Shown here piece after piece: positions 8,726 to 16,155 of a stretch of DNA of 64,000 bases. The notes under the pieces are model-generated. The model ran no database searches, had not been told where the DNA came from, and saw only the letters and a program-made list of their open reading frames with translations. The DNA lies in NCBI GenBank assembly GCA_965116195.1, contig OZ220491.1:2294001-2358000 (forward strand). Reading direction: 5' to 3'. Numbering within the stretch: the first letter of the stretch is position 1; every line of letters begins with the position of its first letter. The DNA comes from Aldehydirespirator sp965116195. GTDB taxonomy: Bacteria > Actinomycetota > Acidimicrobiia > Acidimicrobiales > Aldehydirespiratoraceae. A program made the translations under genes and the position numbers.

Positions 8726-9229
8726 ATGACCACAGATGCAGGCGAAGCTCAATCCGGGGGCAGGCGCGAGGCCAGAAGCAAGGGCGCACCGAAGCGCCGA
8801 GATGCTTCTGCCGGGATGTCTGCTGACCCGGGTACGGGTCGGGATTCCTCGGCACGAACGGCGACTTCCTCAGAGGTGACAGTGCCGACTATGGACACCG
8901 AGACCGCCTCGGCTCTGACCCTGTACAACACCTATGTGACAGCCGACCGTGAGCAGCAGGCCCACGAGCGAGCCGTGCGCAAGGCCGAGCGGGCCAAGGA
9001 CGAGGCGGCTGCGGTGGTGCGCAAACTTCGTGAGCGCAAGACGCCCTCAAACGAGACCGCCGATGCAGAGGCGAAATACCGCCAAGCCGTTGATGCGCTA
9101 CGACGCGTACGTGACGGTGAGACCGCAGCAATGGCTGAGGCTTCTGACCAAGAAGCAGTTGAAACTGCTGAGACTGCCGACCAAGCGACCACCGACGAGG
9201 CGGCCCAAGAAAGCGACGACTCCGCCTAG
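8726..9229 (+). CDS. Hypothetical charged coiled-coil protein
   Basis: A 167-residue protein with no recognised domain. The first 55 residues are disordered (Gly/Ser/Arg/Thr). Residues about 60-125 are a continuous Ala/Arg/Glu/Lys helix (HERAVRKAERAKDEAAAVVRKLRERK), likely a coiled coil. The tail is acidic (Glu/Ala/Thr/Asp) with no membrane span or signal peptide. It diverges from the transporter operon. ATG at 8726 has no ribosome site and the N-terminus is low complexity, so a later in-frame start such as ATG near 8891 is possible. The function is unknown. Confidence 0.55.
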   Translation: MTTDAGEAQSGGRREARSKGAPKRRDASAGMSADPGTGRDSSARTATSSEVTVPTMDTETASALTLYNTYVTADREQQAHERAVRKAERAKDEAAAVVRKLRERKTPSNETADAEAKYRQAVDALRRVRDGETAAMAEASDQEAVETAETADQATTDEAAQESDDSA

Positions 9230-9425
9230 TACAACGACCACCTGCACTCGCAGGCTGCCGACAACACCCTGACACTCCCACATGGTGCAGTTATCGGGGC
9301 CCACCTTCAGTGGTCTCAGTCGTGGTCCCAGGCGTTGCCGCTGCTGCGCAGGACACAGGCTCACCTCTCTGAGACGTGAGTAGTACTTGACCTCGGCGGT
9401 ATCGGTGGTCAGGCCGACTGGGACC

Positions 9426-10196
9426 TCAGTGCGGGTGCAGTCCTCCGTCTGCGACGATCACCTGGCCGGTGATGAACCGACCGGCACCGCTGGCCAGCAG
9501 CAACGCCGGACCCACCATCTCGTCGGGATGCGCCAAGCGACCCAAAAGCGTGCTTTTGCCCATTGAGCGGGCCGCTTCCGGCCCCTGATTGCGCACCATG
9601 TCGGTGTCAACAGGCCCGGGGGCGAGCGCGTTCACCCTCACACCTCGCGGTGCCAACTCGCCCGCCGCAGCCCGGGTATAGGAGAGCAGGGCCGCCTTCA
9701 TCGCACCATAGATGGCGAAGCCCCGTGAGAACATGAAGGCCCCGACGCTGATCACGTTCACCACAGAGGCACCGTCGCTGCGTTCCAGGTACGGCAGGCA
9801 GGCCTGGGTGAGCATGGCGGGGCCGAGCAGGTTCACCTCAAAGGACTTTTGCCAAGCAACCGTCGTCTGGGCACCTATGGGCTGGGCCAGTGCGTTGGCG
9901 GCATTGTTGACCACCACGTCAACCGCGCCGAAGCGGTCCACAGTCGCGACGACCAGTTGGTGAACCGCGTCAAAGTCACCCATATGTGTGGGCACGCCAA
10001 GCGCCTTGAACCCCTGATCGCTCAGATGCGCCTCAGCAGCCGCACAAGCCTCAGGTGATCGAGAGGCCACCACCACAGACGCACCCGCACAGGCCAGGCC
10101 CTCAGCAATGGATCGCCCGATCCCGCGGGTGCCTCCGGTCACGATCGCCGTGCGACCACTGAGATCAAAAAGGTTGCCGAAAGCGCTTGAGTCCAT
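9426..10196 (-). CDS. SDR-family NAD(P)-dependent oxidoreductase
   Basis: A 256-residue classical short-chain dehydrogenase of FabG-like type. It has the dinucleotide loop TGGTRGIG (residues about 20-27), NNAAN in the central sheet, the active-site Tyr and Lys in YGAMKAALL, and the downstream PGPVDTDM segment. It reduces or oxidises a carbonyl/alcohol pair; the substrate cannot be read from sequence. It is full length for the family and ends with the usual ITGQVIVADGG. There is no Shine-Dalgarno sequence before ATG 10196, but TACGAT lies eight bases upstream, suggesting a leaderless mRNA. The 196 bases between this gene and 9229 contain nothing I recognise. Confidence 0.9.
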   Translation of the reverse strand: MDSSAFGNLFDLSGRTAIVTGGTRGIGRSIAEGLACAGASVVVASRSPEACAAAEAHLSDQGFKALGVPTHMGDFDAVHQLVVATVDRFGAVDVVVNNAANALAQPIGAQTTVAWQKSFEVNLLGPAMLTQACLPYLERSDGASVVNVISVGAFMFSRGFAIYGAMKAALLSYTRAAAGELAPRGVRVNALAPGPVDTDMVRNQGPEAARSMGKSTLLGRLAHPDEMVGPALLLASGAGRFITGQVIVADGGLHPH

Positions 10197-10247
10197 AGCT
10201 GGGAATCGTAGACGTTAAGACATGCCCGGCAGACACCGGCTGCATTG

Positions 10248-11294
10248 TTACAGCTTCAGCAGGTTGCGAGCCAGTGGCACAGATCGATTCAGAACTCTTG
10301 TTCTTCCGTCATTACACACAAACAACGCACAGCGCTTACGATCCGGGGACAGGGCTGCGGTTGCAGCCCATACCGTGTTGGAACCCTGCATGGAGTATGA
10401 CATGTCAGATCCTGGCTTTTCCTTTGACCATCCCATGGTCATGCATCTGTCTGACTCATCAGGTGCTTCGAAGATGGTATGAAGGGATTCTTCGTGCAAC
10501 AGTCGGTTTTCGTTGTCAGCAAGGAACATCTTGATCAAGGTGCTCCAGTCATTCAAAGACACATGCATAGTTCCTGCTGACGAATATACAGACGGGTTGT
10601 CACTGATGCCATCTGGAGGTACGGGCGGGCCTGCAAACAGCATATAGCCGGCCCGGTCAAGTCGTGACTGATGACCACATATTCTCTCCGGAGCGCCAAA
10701 GCCGGCCGACTGAACCTCCAGCGGTTGCAATATGTGACGTTGCAACGCTTCTTCATAACTCGTCTGTGTCACCTGATCAATGGCAGAACCCACAACAATA
10801 TAACTCACATTGGAGTAGAAAAAGTGGCCACGACCGATGGGACGACGCGTTAGCAACTGTTCGACAACATCCAAGCGCTGATCTGGCAGTTCTCTATCGT
10901 CATGATGTGCGGCTTCAAACGCTTCGTCGTTTAAGTTTGGGGTAAACCCAGCACGACACTGTAGGGCGTGACGAATCGTGACTTCGGTCCAGTCGTCATG
11001 CATAGATGGAACGCCTTCAAATATTTCGCATAACGGCATATCCCACCGGGCCAATCCAAATTCAACAAGGCGTGCCCACAGCGCTGCGGTTAATGATTTT
11101 GTGCATGAACCAATGTGCCATTTGTCATCAACTTGCACCTCATCCTGCCTGTCACGACGACATCTTCCAGCTACATGAATAAACGGTTCCCCATCCGCAG
11201 AAACTATGGCTGCACCAACAGCCGGCACACGATACCTGTGCCTGAACCGATCCAACAACGATTCAACGCTCTGGAACCTCTTCGACCTCCTCAT
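10248..11294 (-). CDS. Serine hydrolase of the beta-lactamase/DD-peptidase fold
   Basis: A 348-residue class C-type serine hydrolase. The SxxK motif is SCTK (nucleophile Ser63, Lys66), and the YxN motif is YSN in HFFYSNVSY. The third motif is not the usual KTG or HxG, with MQGSN the best candidate, so the exact activity (esterase, D-aminopeptidase or beta-lactamase-like) is open. No signal peptide or lipobox is visible, which points to a cytoplasmic enzyme. The gene is noticeably more AT-rich than its neighbours (ATA, AAT and TAT are common), which suggests recent acquisition. It lies alone between an SDR gene and divergent ileS. Confidence 0.85.
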   Translation of the reverse strand: MRRSKRFQSVESLLDRFRHRYRVPAVGAAIVSADGEPFIHVAGRCRRDRQDEVQVDDKWHIGSCTKSLTAALWARLVEFGLARWDMPLCEIFEGVPSMHDDWTEVTIRHALQCRAGFTPNLNDEAFEAAHHDDRELPDQRLDVVEQLLTRRPIGRGHFFYSNVSYIVVGSAIDQVTQTSYEEALQRHILQPLEVQSAGFGAPERICGHQSRLDRAGYMLFAGPPVPPDGISDNPSVYSSAGTMHVSLNDWSTLIKMFLADNENRLLHEESLHTIFEAPDESDRCMTMGWSKEKPGSDMSYSMQGSNTVWAATAALSPDRKRCALFVCNDGRTRVLNRSVPLARNLLKL

Positions 11295-11326
11295 GCTCTA
11301 GACCTCTCCAAGTAACGGGCTGCCGG

Positions 11327-11332
11327 TAGCCT
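11327..11332 (+). promoter_or_regulatory. Putative -10 element of leaderless ileS
   Basis: TAGCCT, preceded by CCGG, lies eight bases before the ileS ATG, with no Shine-Dalgarno sequence between. This spacing puts the transcription start at or near the start codon. The same hexamer stands close upstream of genes at 23550 and 28409 and at the -10 position before rplM. No T-box-like leader, often found before ileS in this phylum, fits in the 46-bp intergenic space. Confidence 0.45.
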
Positions 11333-11340
11333 ACAGTGCT

Positions 11341-14300
11341 ATGCCTACAGCAGGTGGCGGGCCCTATCCGGAGGTGGGCAGCGCTGACTTTCCGGCGATT
11401 GAGCGGCGGGTGCTGGCCCGCTGGGCAGCAGAGGGGATATTCCAGGAGTCGGTCACCGCCCGCCCCGCTGAGCGGGACTGGGTTTTCTATGACGGCCCGC
11501 CGTTCGCCAACGGCCTGCCCCATCACGGCCATCTGCTCACCGGCTACGTCAAGGATGTGGTGCCCCGCTACCAGACCATGCGCGGCAACCGCGTGGAGCG
11601 TCGCTTCGGCTGGGACTGCCACGGTCTGCCCGCCGAGATGGAAACCGAGCGCGAACTGGGCGTGGCAGGCCGGGCAGCCGTGGAGAACCACGGCATCGCC
11701 GCATTCAACGAACACTGCCGCCAGTCGGTGCTGAGGTACACGAAGGACTGGGAGAACACGGTCACACGGCAGGCCCGCTGGGTGGACTTTGACAACGACT
11801 ACAAGACGATGGACCTGCCCTACATGGAGTCGGTCATGTGGGCCTTCGCCGAGCTGCACCGCAAGGGGCTGGTGTATGAGGCCTACCGGGTGATGCCTTA
11901 CTCCTGGGGCGCGGAGACGCCCCTGTCCAACTTCGAGATACGCCTGGACGACGCCACCCGGCCTCGTCAGGACCCGGCTGTCACCGTGGCCTTTGACCTG
12001 GTGCCCGAGCCCGGTGACCCGGCACCGCTGAGGCTGCTGGCCTGGACCACAACGCCCTGGACGCTGCCCTCAAACCTGGCGCTTGCGGTGGGACCGGACA
12101 TTGAATACGCCCTGATGTCCACGGGCGAGGTCTGCTACGTGCTGGCAGCAGCAACCGTCACTTCCCACGAGGCGCAACTCTCACAGGCCCGACACACAGG
12201 CACCATCCGTGGCGAACAACTCATCGGCCGGGCCTACACACCGGTGTTCCAGTACTTCAAGCACCGCACCGAAGCCTTCAGAGTGCTGGCAGCCGACTTT
12301 GTTGACACCTCCGAAGGCACCGGCATCGTGCATCTGGCACCGGGTTTCGGGGCCGAAGACCAGGAGGTTTGCGAGGCCAACGGCATCACCATCGGTGACG
12401 CTGTGCCGGTGGATGACCGGGGCCGGTTCACGCAGCCTGTGTCTGACTGGGCCGGCGAAGGCGTGTTCGAGGCCAACGCCGCCATCATCCGCCGACTCAA
12501 GAGCGAGGGCCGGGTGCTGCGCCACGACAGCTACCAACACAACTATCCGTACTGTTGGCGCACTGACACCCCGATCATCTACAAGGCCATCAACAGCTGG
12601 TATGTGAGTGTGACCGCCATAAGGGAACGTCTTGTGGAGCTGAACCAACAGATCAACTGGGTGCCCGGCCATGTGCGTGACGGTCGTTTCGGGATGTGGC
12701 TTGAAGGTGCTCGTGACTGGTCAATCAGCCGCAACCGTTTCTGGGGTTCGCCGATCCCGGTGTGGCGCAGCGACAACCCGGCTTTTCCCCGTGTTGATGT
12801 CTACGGATCACTTGACGCGCTGCAGCGTGACTTCGGCGTCCGGCCCGACAATCTGCACCGGCCCTTCATTGACGCATTGACCCGTCCCAACCCGGATGAC
12901 CCCAGCGGGCAGTCCACGATGCGGCGGGTGCCCGAGGTGCTGGACTGCTGGTTCGAGTCGGGTTCCATGCCCTTTGCGCAGGTACACTACCCCTTTGAGA
13001 ACAGCGAATGGTTTGAGGAGCACTTCCCCGCCGATTTCATCGTGGAGTACATCAACCAGACACGTGGCTGGTTCTACACACTTCATGTACTGGCCGGGGC
13101 ACTGTTTGACCGGCCCGCCTTCTCGAATGTGATCTGTCACGGGATCCTCTTGGCCGCGGACGGTGCCAAGCTCTCCAAGAAGCTGCGCAACTACACCGAG
13201 CCGACCGAGATCTTTGAGCGCCAGGGGGCTGATGCTCTGCGCTGGTATCTGATGGCCGCCAACATCGTGCGTGGCGGCGACCTGCGAGTGAGTGACGCCG
13301 GCATCGACGAGGTGACCCGGCAGATTTTGCTGCCTGTATGGAACGCCTACTCGTTCTTTTGCATGTACGCCAATGCCGAGGGCTACCGGGCCCGGGCCGA
13401 CACCACAAGCGATGATGTGCTTGACCGCTACATCCTGGCCAGGACACGAACTCTGGTGCTGGCGACCACCGAGCGTATGGAGGCCTATGACCTGCCGGGC
13501 GCGGCCGCCGAGATCAGTACTTTCATTGATGCTCTCAACAACTGGTACATCCGCCGCTCTCGTGACCGGTTCTGGAACGCGGGCGGGGCCGACACTGACC
13601 AGCAGGCTTTCAACACCCTCTTCGCCGTGTTGACGACGCTGACCCGGGTGGCTGCACCGTTTTTGCCGATGATCACCGAGGAGATCCACACCGGTATGAC
13701 CGGCGGTGCCTCGGTACATCTGGCTGACTGGCCTGATCCAGACACAGAGGCCCTGCCTGCCGATGACGCTCTGGTGGCGCGGATGGAACGGCTGCGAGAT
13801 GTGGCGTCGGCCGCACTGCGGGTGCGCGAAGATGCCGGTCTGCGTGTGCGGCTGCCACTGGGCCGCGCTGTCGTGGCGGGCCGGGGTGCCGAGGATCTTG
13901 CGCCGCTGGTGGAGTTGCTGGCTGACGAGATCAACGTCAAGCAGGTGGAGTTGACCGACAATCTCACCGAACACGCCACCATCGTTCTGCGGCCCGACGG
14001 CAGCGTGCTGGGCCCTCGGCTGGGCGCAGCGGTGCAGGATGTGTTCAAGGCGGCACGCTCAGGCGACTGGCACCTCAACGATGACGGCACCGCGAGCGTG
14101 GCGGGACAGGTGCTAGACGGCGACAGCTTTGACTTGTCAGTACAGGTGACCGGTGACGCTGCGGCGGCGAGTTTGTCCTCCGGTGATGCGGTCGTGGTAC
14201 TTGACACCGCGGTGACCGCTGAACTCAAGGCCGAGGGCTGGGCCCGTGATGCCGTGCGGTTGATCCAGGACTGCCGCCGTGCCGACGGCTATGTGGTGAC

Positions 14301-14514
14301 AGACCGGATCAAGGTTGCGCTGGCACTGGCCTCAGCAGAACAGGCCGCAGCCGTGGCGCAGTGGCGTGACTACGTGGCCGAACAGGTGCTGGCTACTGAT
14401 CTGGTGATCTCACCGCTGGAAACAACCACAGGTGACCCGACTCAATACACCACCCTTGACGGGCAGAAGGCCCTCTGCCATCTGAACCCCAGCCCGCACG
14501 TCACCACCGCATAG
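11341..14514 (+). CDS. ileS: Isoleucyl-tRNA synthetase
   Basis: A 1057-residue class I aminoacyl-tRNA synthetase that charges tRNA-Ile. The HIGH-type signature is HHGH at residues 61-64 in PPFANGLPHHGHLLTGY. The KMSKS loop is KLSKK around residue 608 in DGAKLSKKLRNYTEP. Between them lies the editing (CP1) domain, with TTPWTLPSNLALAV near residue 236. The KLSKK form and a C-terminal region without an obvious zinc finger suggest the eukaryote-like type 2 IleRS, a group often less sensitive to mupirocin; this is inference. ATG 11341 is at the usual position before the first conserved helix. The gene stands alone on the plus strand. Confidence 0.97.
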   Translation: MPTAGGGPYPEVGSADFPAIERRVLARWAAEGIFQESVTARPAERDWVFYDGPPFANGLPHHGHLLTGYVKDVVPRYQTMRGNRVERRFGWDCHGLPAEMETERELGVAGRAAVENHGIAAFNEHCRQSVLRYTKDWENTVTRQARWVDFDNDYKTMDLPYMESVMWAFAELHRKGLVYEAYRVMPYSWGAETPLSNFEIRLDDATRPRQDPAVTVAFDLVPEPGDPAPLRLLAWTTTPWTLPSNLALAVGPDIEYALMSTGEVCYVLAAATVTSHEAQLSQARHTGTIRGEQLIGRAYTPVFQYFKHRTEAFRVLAADFVDTSEGTGIVHLAPGFGAEDQEVCEANGITIGDAVPVDDRGRFTQPVSDWAGEGVFEANAAIIRRLKSEGRVLRHDSYQHNYPYCWRTDTPIIYKAINSWYVSVTAIRERLVELNQQINWVPGHVRDGRFGMWLEGARDWSISRNRFWGSPIPVWRSDNPAFPRVDVYGSLDALQRDFGVRPDNLHRPFIDALTRPNPDDPSGQSTMRRVPEVLDCWFESGSMPFAQVHYPFENSEWFEEHFPADFIVEYINQTRGWFYTLHVLAGALFDRPAFSNVICHGILLAADGAKLSKKLRNYTEPTEIFERQGADALRWYLMAANIVRGGDLRVSDAGIDEVTRQILLPVWNAYSFFCMYANAEGYRARADTTSDDVLDRYILARTRTLVLATTERMEAYDLPGAAAEISTFIDALNNWYIRRSRDRFWNAGGADTDQQAFNTLFAVLTTLTRVAAPFLPMITEEIHTGMTGGASVHLADWPDPDTEALPADDALVARMERLRDVASAALRVREDAGLRVRLPLGRAVVAGRGAEDLAPLVELLADEINVKQVELTDNLTEHATIVLRPDGSVLGPRLGAAVQDVFKAARSGDWHLNDDGTASVAGQVLDGDSFDLSVQVTGDAAAASLSSGDAVVVLDTAVTAELKAEGWARDAVRLIQDCRRADGYVVTDRIKVALALASAEQAAAVAQWRDYVAEQVLATDLVISPLETTTGDPTQYTTLDGQKALCHLNPSPHVTTA

Positions 14515-14653
14515 GAGTATCTGAGTTGTCTCCAGCCACAGTAGCGGCACCCTTATCCGGCCCGCAGCCTGGTGTTCAGAGGCCTGCGCCCGGTTGAGAG
14601 AGGGCATCCGACCGTCTTCCTTTTGAAGGCTCTGGTCAGCTTGAGGGCCCTGG

Positions 14654-15628
14654 TCAGCACTTGGTGTCCAGGCGACGGCCGTCCTCCACCAGGTTGATCT
14701 CCCAGATGACCTTGGCCAGAGCGTCAGCCGCGGAGATGGTCGGGAATCTCAACGGGTACTCGTCATTGACGCATGTGGGCAGCGGTGACAGGATTGTCCA
14801 GGGTGTGGGATGGGCGAACTGAACCACCGAATAGCGGTCACCGGTCTGACCCTCCGCAGCAACCACCCGGTGGATACCGGCACCGATCACCCCGTTGGTG
14901 AGATGCTCCAACATCATTCCGGAGTTGATGACAGCCCCGCCTTCCGGGGCAACCGCGTCCACCCAACCCTGCGCGGTACGAACCTGTAATCCGGGGGCGG
15001 TGGCCCGGGGCAGCATCGTGATGAGGTTGATGTCACCGTGCTCGGCCGCCCACATGAAGCCCTCACCGGGAGCGGTGCGCATGGGCGGGTAGTGGATGGC
15101 ACGGGTGAGTGTGGCACCGTGGGTGAGCATCGTGTCGAAGTAGTCCTCATGCACCCCGAGACCGGACGCAATCACCCTGAGCACACGACGCTGGATGTCC
15201 AGCACGCCGGAATGGAACGACAGCAACAACTCGGTCACGCCGGGCAGGTCATCCTCGGGCAACGCCGGCGGGCCGTAGCGCAGCGGGTAGCGCTGACGCA
15301 GGGGATGGCCCACAGGCGCGGGCTCACCCCAGTTGAGCATCTCCTTGAGGTCTGGCGTGTCCGAGATGGCTGCGGTTTCGGTGAGCAGGCCCGTGTAGCC
15401 GGTCTCGCCGTGGGCACCGACCACGGTGTAGCGGTCCTTACGCTGCTGCGGCAGGTCAAAAAACGCCCGCAACTGTCCGTAGGCCTCGTCAATCAGGCCA
15501 GGTGACAGGTCATGGTCAACGTAGACGAACCCGGTGCTGAGACTGCGCATCACGCCGTCTGTGACTGCGTCCCTCGCCGCGCGGCCGCCACGCTCGAACG
15601 CAACCAGGTCCACATCAAGGATGTCCAT
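14654..15628 (-). CDS. Isopenicillin N synthase-like 2OG-Fe(II) oxygenase
   Basis: A 324-residue non-haem iron oxygenase. The N-terminal DIOX_N-type part has the GFVYVDH stretch near residue 33. The double-stranded beta-helix carries the iron ligands His197 and Asp199 (EHGDINLIT) and His253 (GAGIHRVV). The RxS motif that binds 2-oxoglutarate is Arg265-Tyr-Ser267. Substrates of this family range from amino acids to small metabolites and cannot be assigned here. The start ATG 15628 has no ribosome site, but TAGGGT lies nine bases upstream. That hexamer touches the first copy of a 69-bp tandem repeat, so the repeat array forms the upstream region of this gene. Confidence 0.88.
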   Translation of the reverse strand: MDILDVDLVAFERGGRAARDAVTDGVMRSLSTGFVYVDHDLSPGLIDEAYGQLRAFFDLPQQRKDRYTVVGAHGETGYTGLLTETAAISDTPDLKEMLNWGEPAPVGHPLRQRYPLRYGPPALPEDDLPGVTELLLSFHSGVLDIQRRVLRVIASGLGVHEDYFDTMLTHGATLTRAIHYPPMRTAPGEGFMWAAEHGDINLITMLPRATAPGLQVRTAQGWVDAVAPEGGAVINSGMMLEHLTNGVIGAGIHRVVAAEGQTGDRYSVVQFAHPTPWTILSPLPTCVNDEYPLRFPTISAADALAKVIWEINLVEDGRRLDTKC

Positions 15629-15642
15629 CAGTACCAGACCCT

Positions 15643-15881
15643 AGCCAACTCCCGACACCGCACTCCAGCCTCACCCGGCACCCACCTACACCGGCAGCAA
15701 CACGGCACCCAAGCCAACTCCCGACACCGCACTCCAGCCTCACCCGGCACCCACCTACACCGGCAGCAACACGGCACCCAAGCCAACTCCTGACACCGCA
15801 CCCGGCACCCACCTACACCGGCAGCAACACGGCACCCAAGCCAACTCCTGACACCGCACTCCAGCCTCACCCGGCACCCAT
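15643..15881. repeat. 69-bp tandem repeat, about 3.5 copies
   Basis: Units begin at 15643, 15712, 15781 and 15839. The first two are essentially identical 69-mers, the third has lost an 11-base segment, and the fourth is partial. Each begins AGCCAACTCC and contains CACCCGGCACCCACC. The array fills the space between the divergent oxygenase gene and nrdA. There are no spacers as in a CRISPR array and no convincing reading frame. Bases 15882-16030 hold no feature I can identify. Confidence 0.9.
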
Positions 15882-16030
15882 GGACAAGATTATGCGTCCG
15901 CCCGATTTACCTGCGGGTTGATCGGCCCCACCCGGCACCCAGCGGGTATTGCGCCGACATGAACATTCCGGCCAACTTCTGGCTCCGACGTGGGCATGCG
16001 ATCTCACCTGTGCCTGATCTCACACGGTGC

Positions 16031-16059
16031 TTGACAAGATGAAGTTACGCTGGTGTAAT
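16031..16059 (+). promoter_or_regulatory. Promoter of nrdAB
   Basis: TTGACA (16031-16036), a 17-base spacer and TGTAAT (16054-16059) form a near-consensus vegetative promoter. The predicted transcript begins near 16066 and leaves about 90 bases of leader before the nrdA start. A frame open upstream of 16156 would overlap this promoter, so it is not the real N-terminus. I could not find a clear NrdR box pair. Confidence 0.75.
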
Positions 16060-16155
16060 TACAAGTCCCCGTTTTTGTGGGTTGCCTGGAGGGTCGGCAT
16101 ACAAGCACCACCCGTGCAAACCACGAACCACCGACGGCAAGGAGGCCTCAGAAGC

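Noticed and set aside
15643..15881. CRISPR-like array
   Set aside because: The 69-bp units are directly joined with no unique spacers and no cas genes nearby; it is a tandem repeat. The same holds for the arrays at 23161, 39531 and 40243.
16027..16155. Longer NrdA N-terminus
   Set aside because: The extra codons overlap a near-consensus TTGACA/TGTAAT promoter, and a GTG with AAGGAGG lies at 16156 directly before the conserved sequence.
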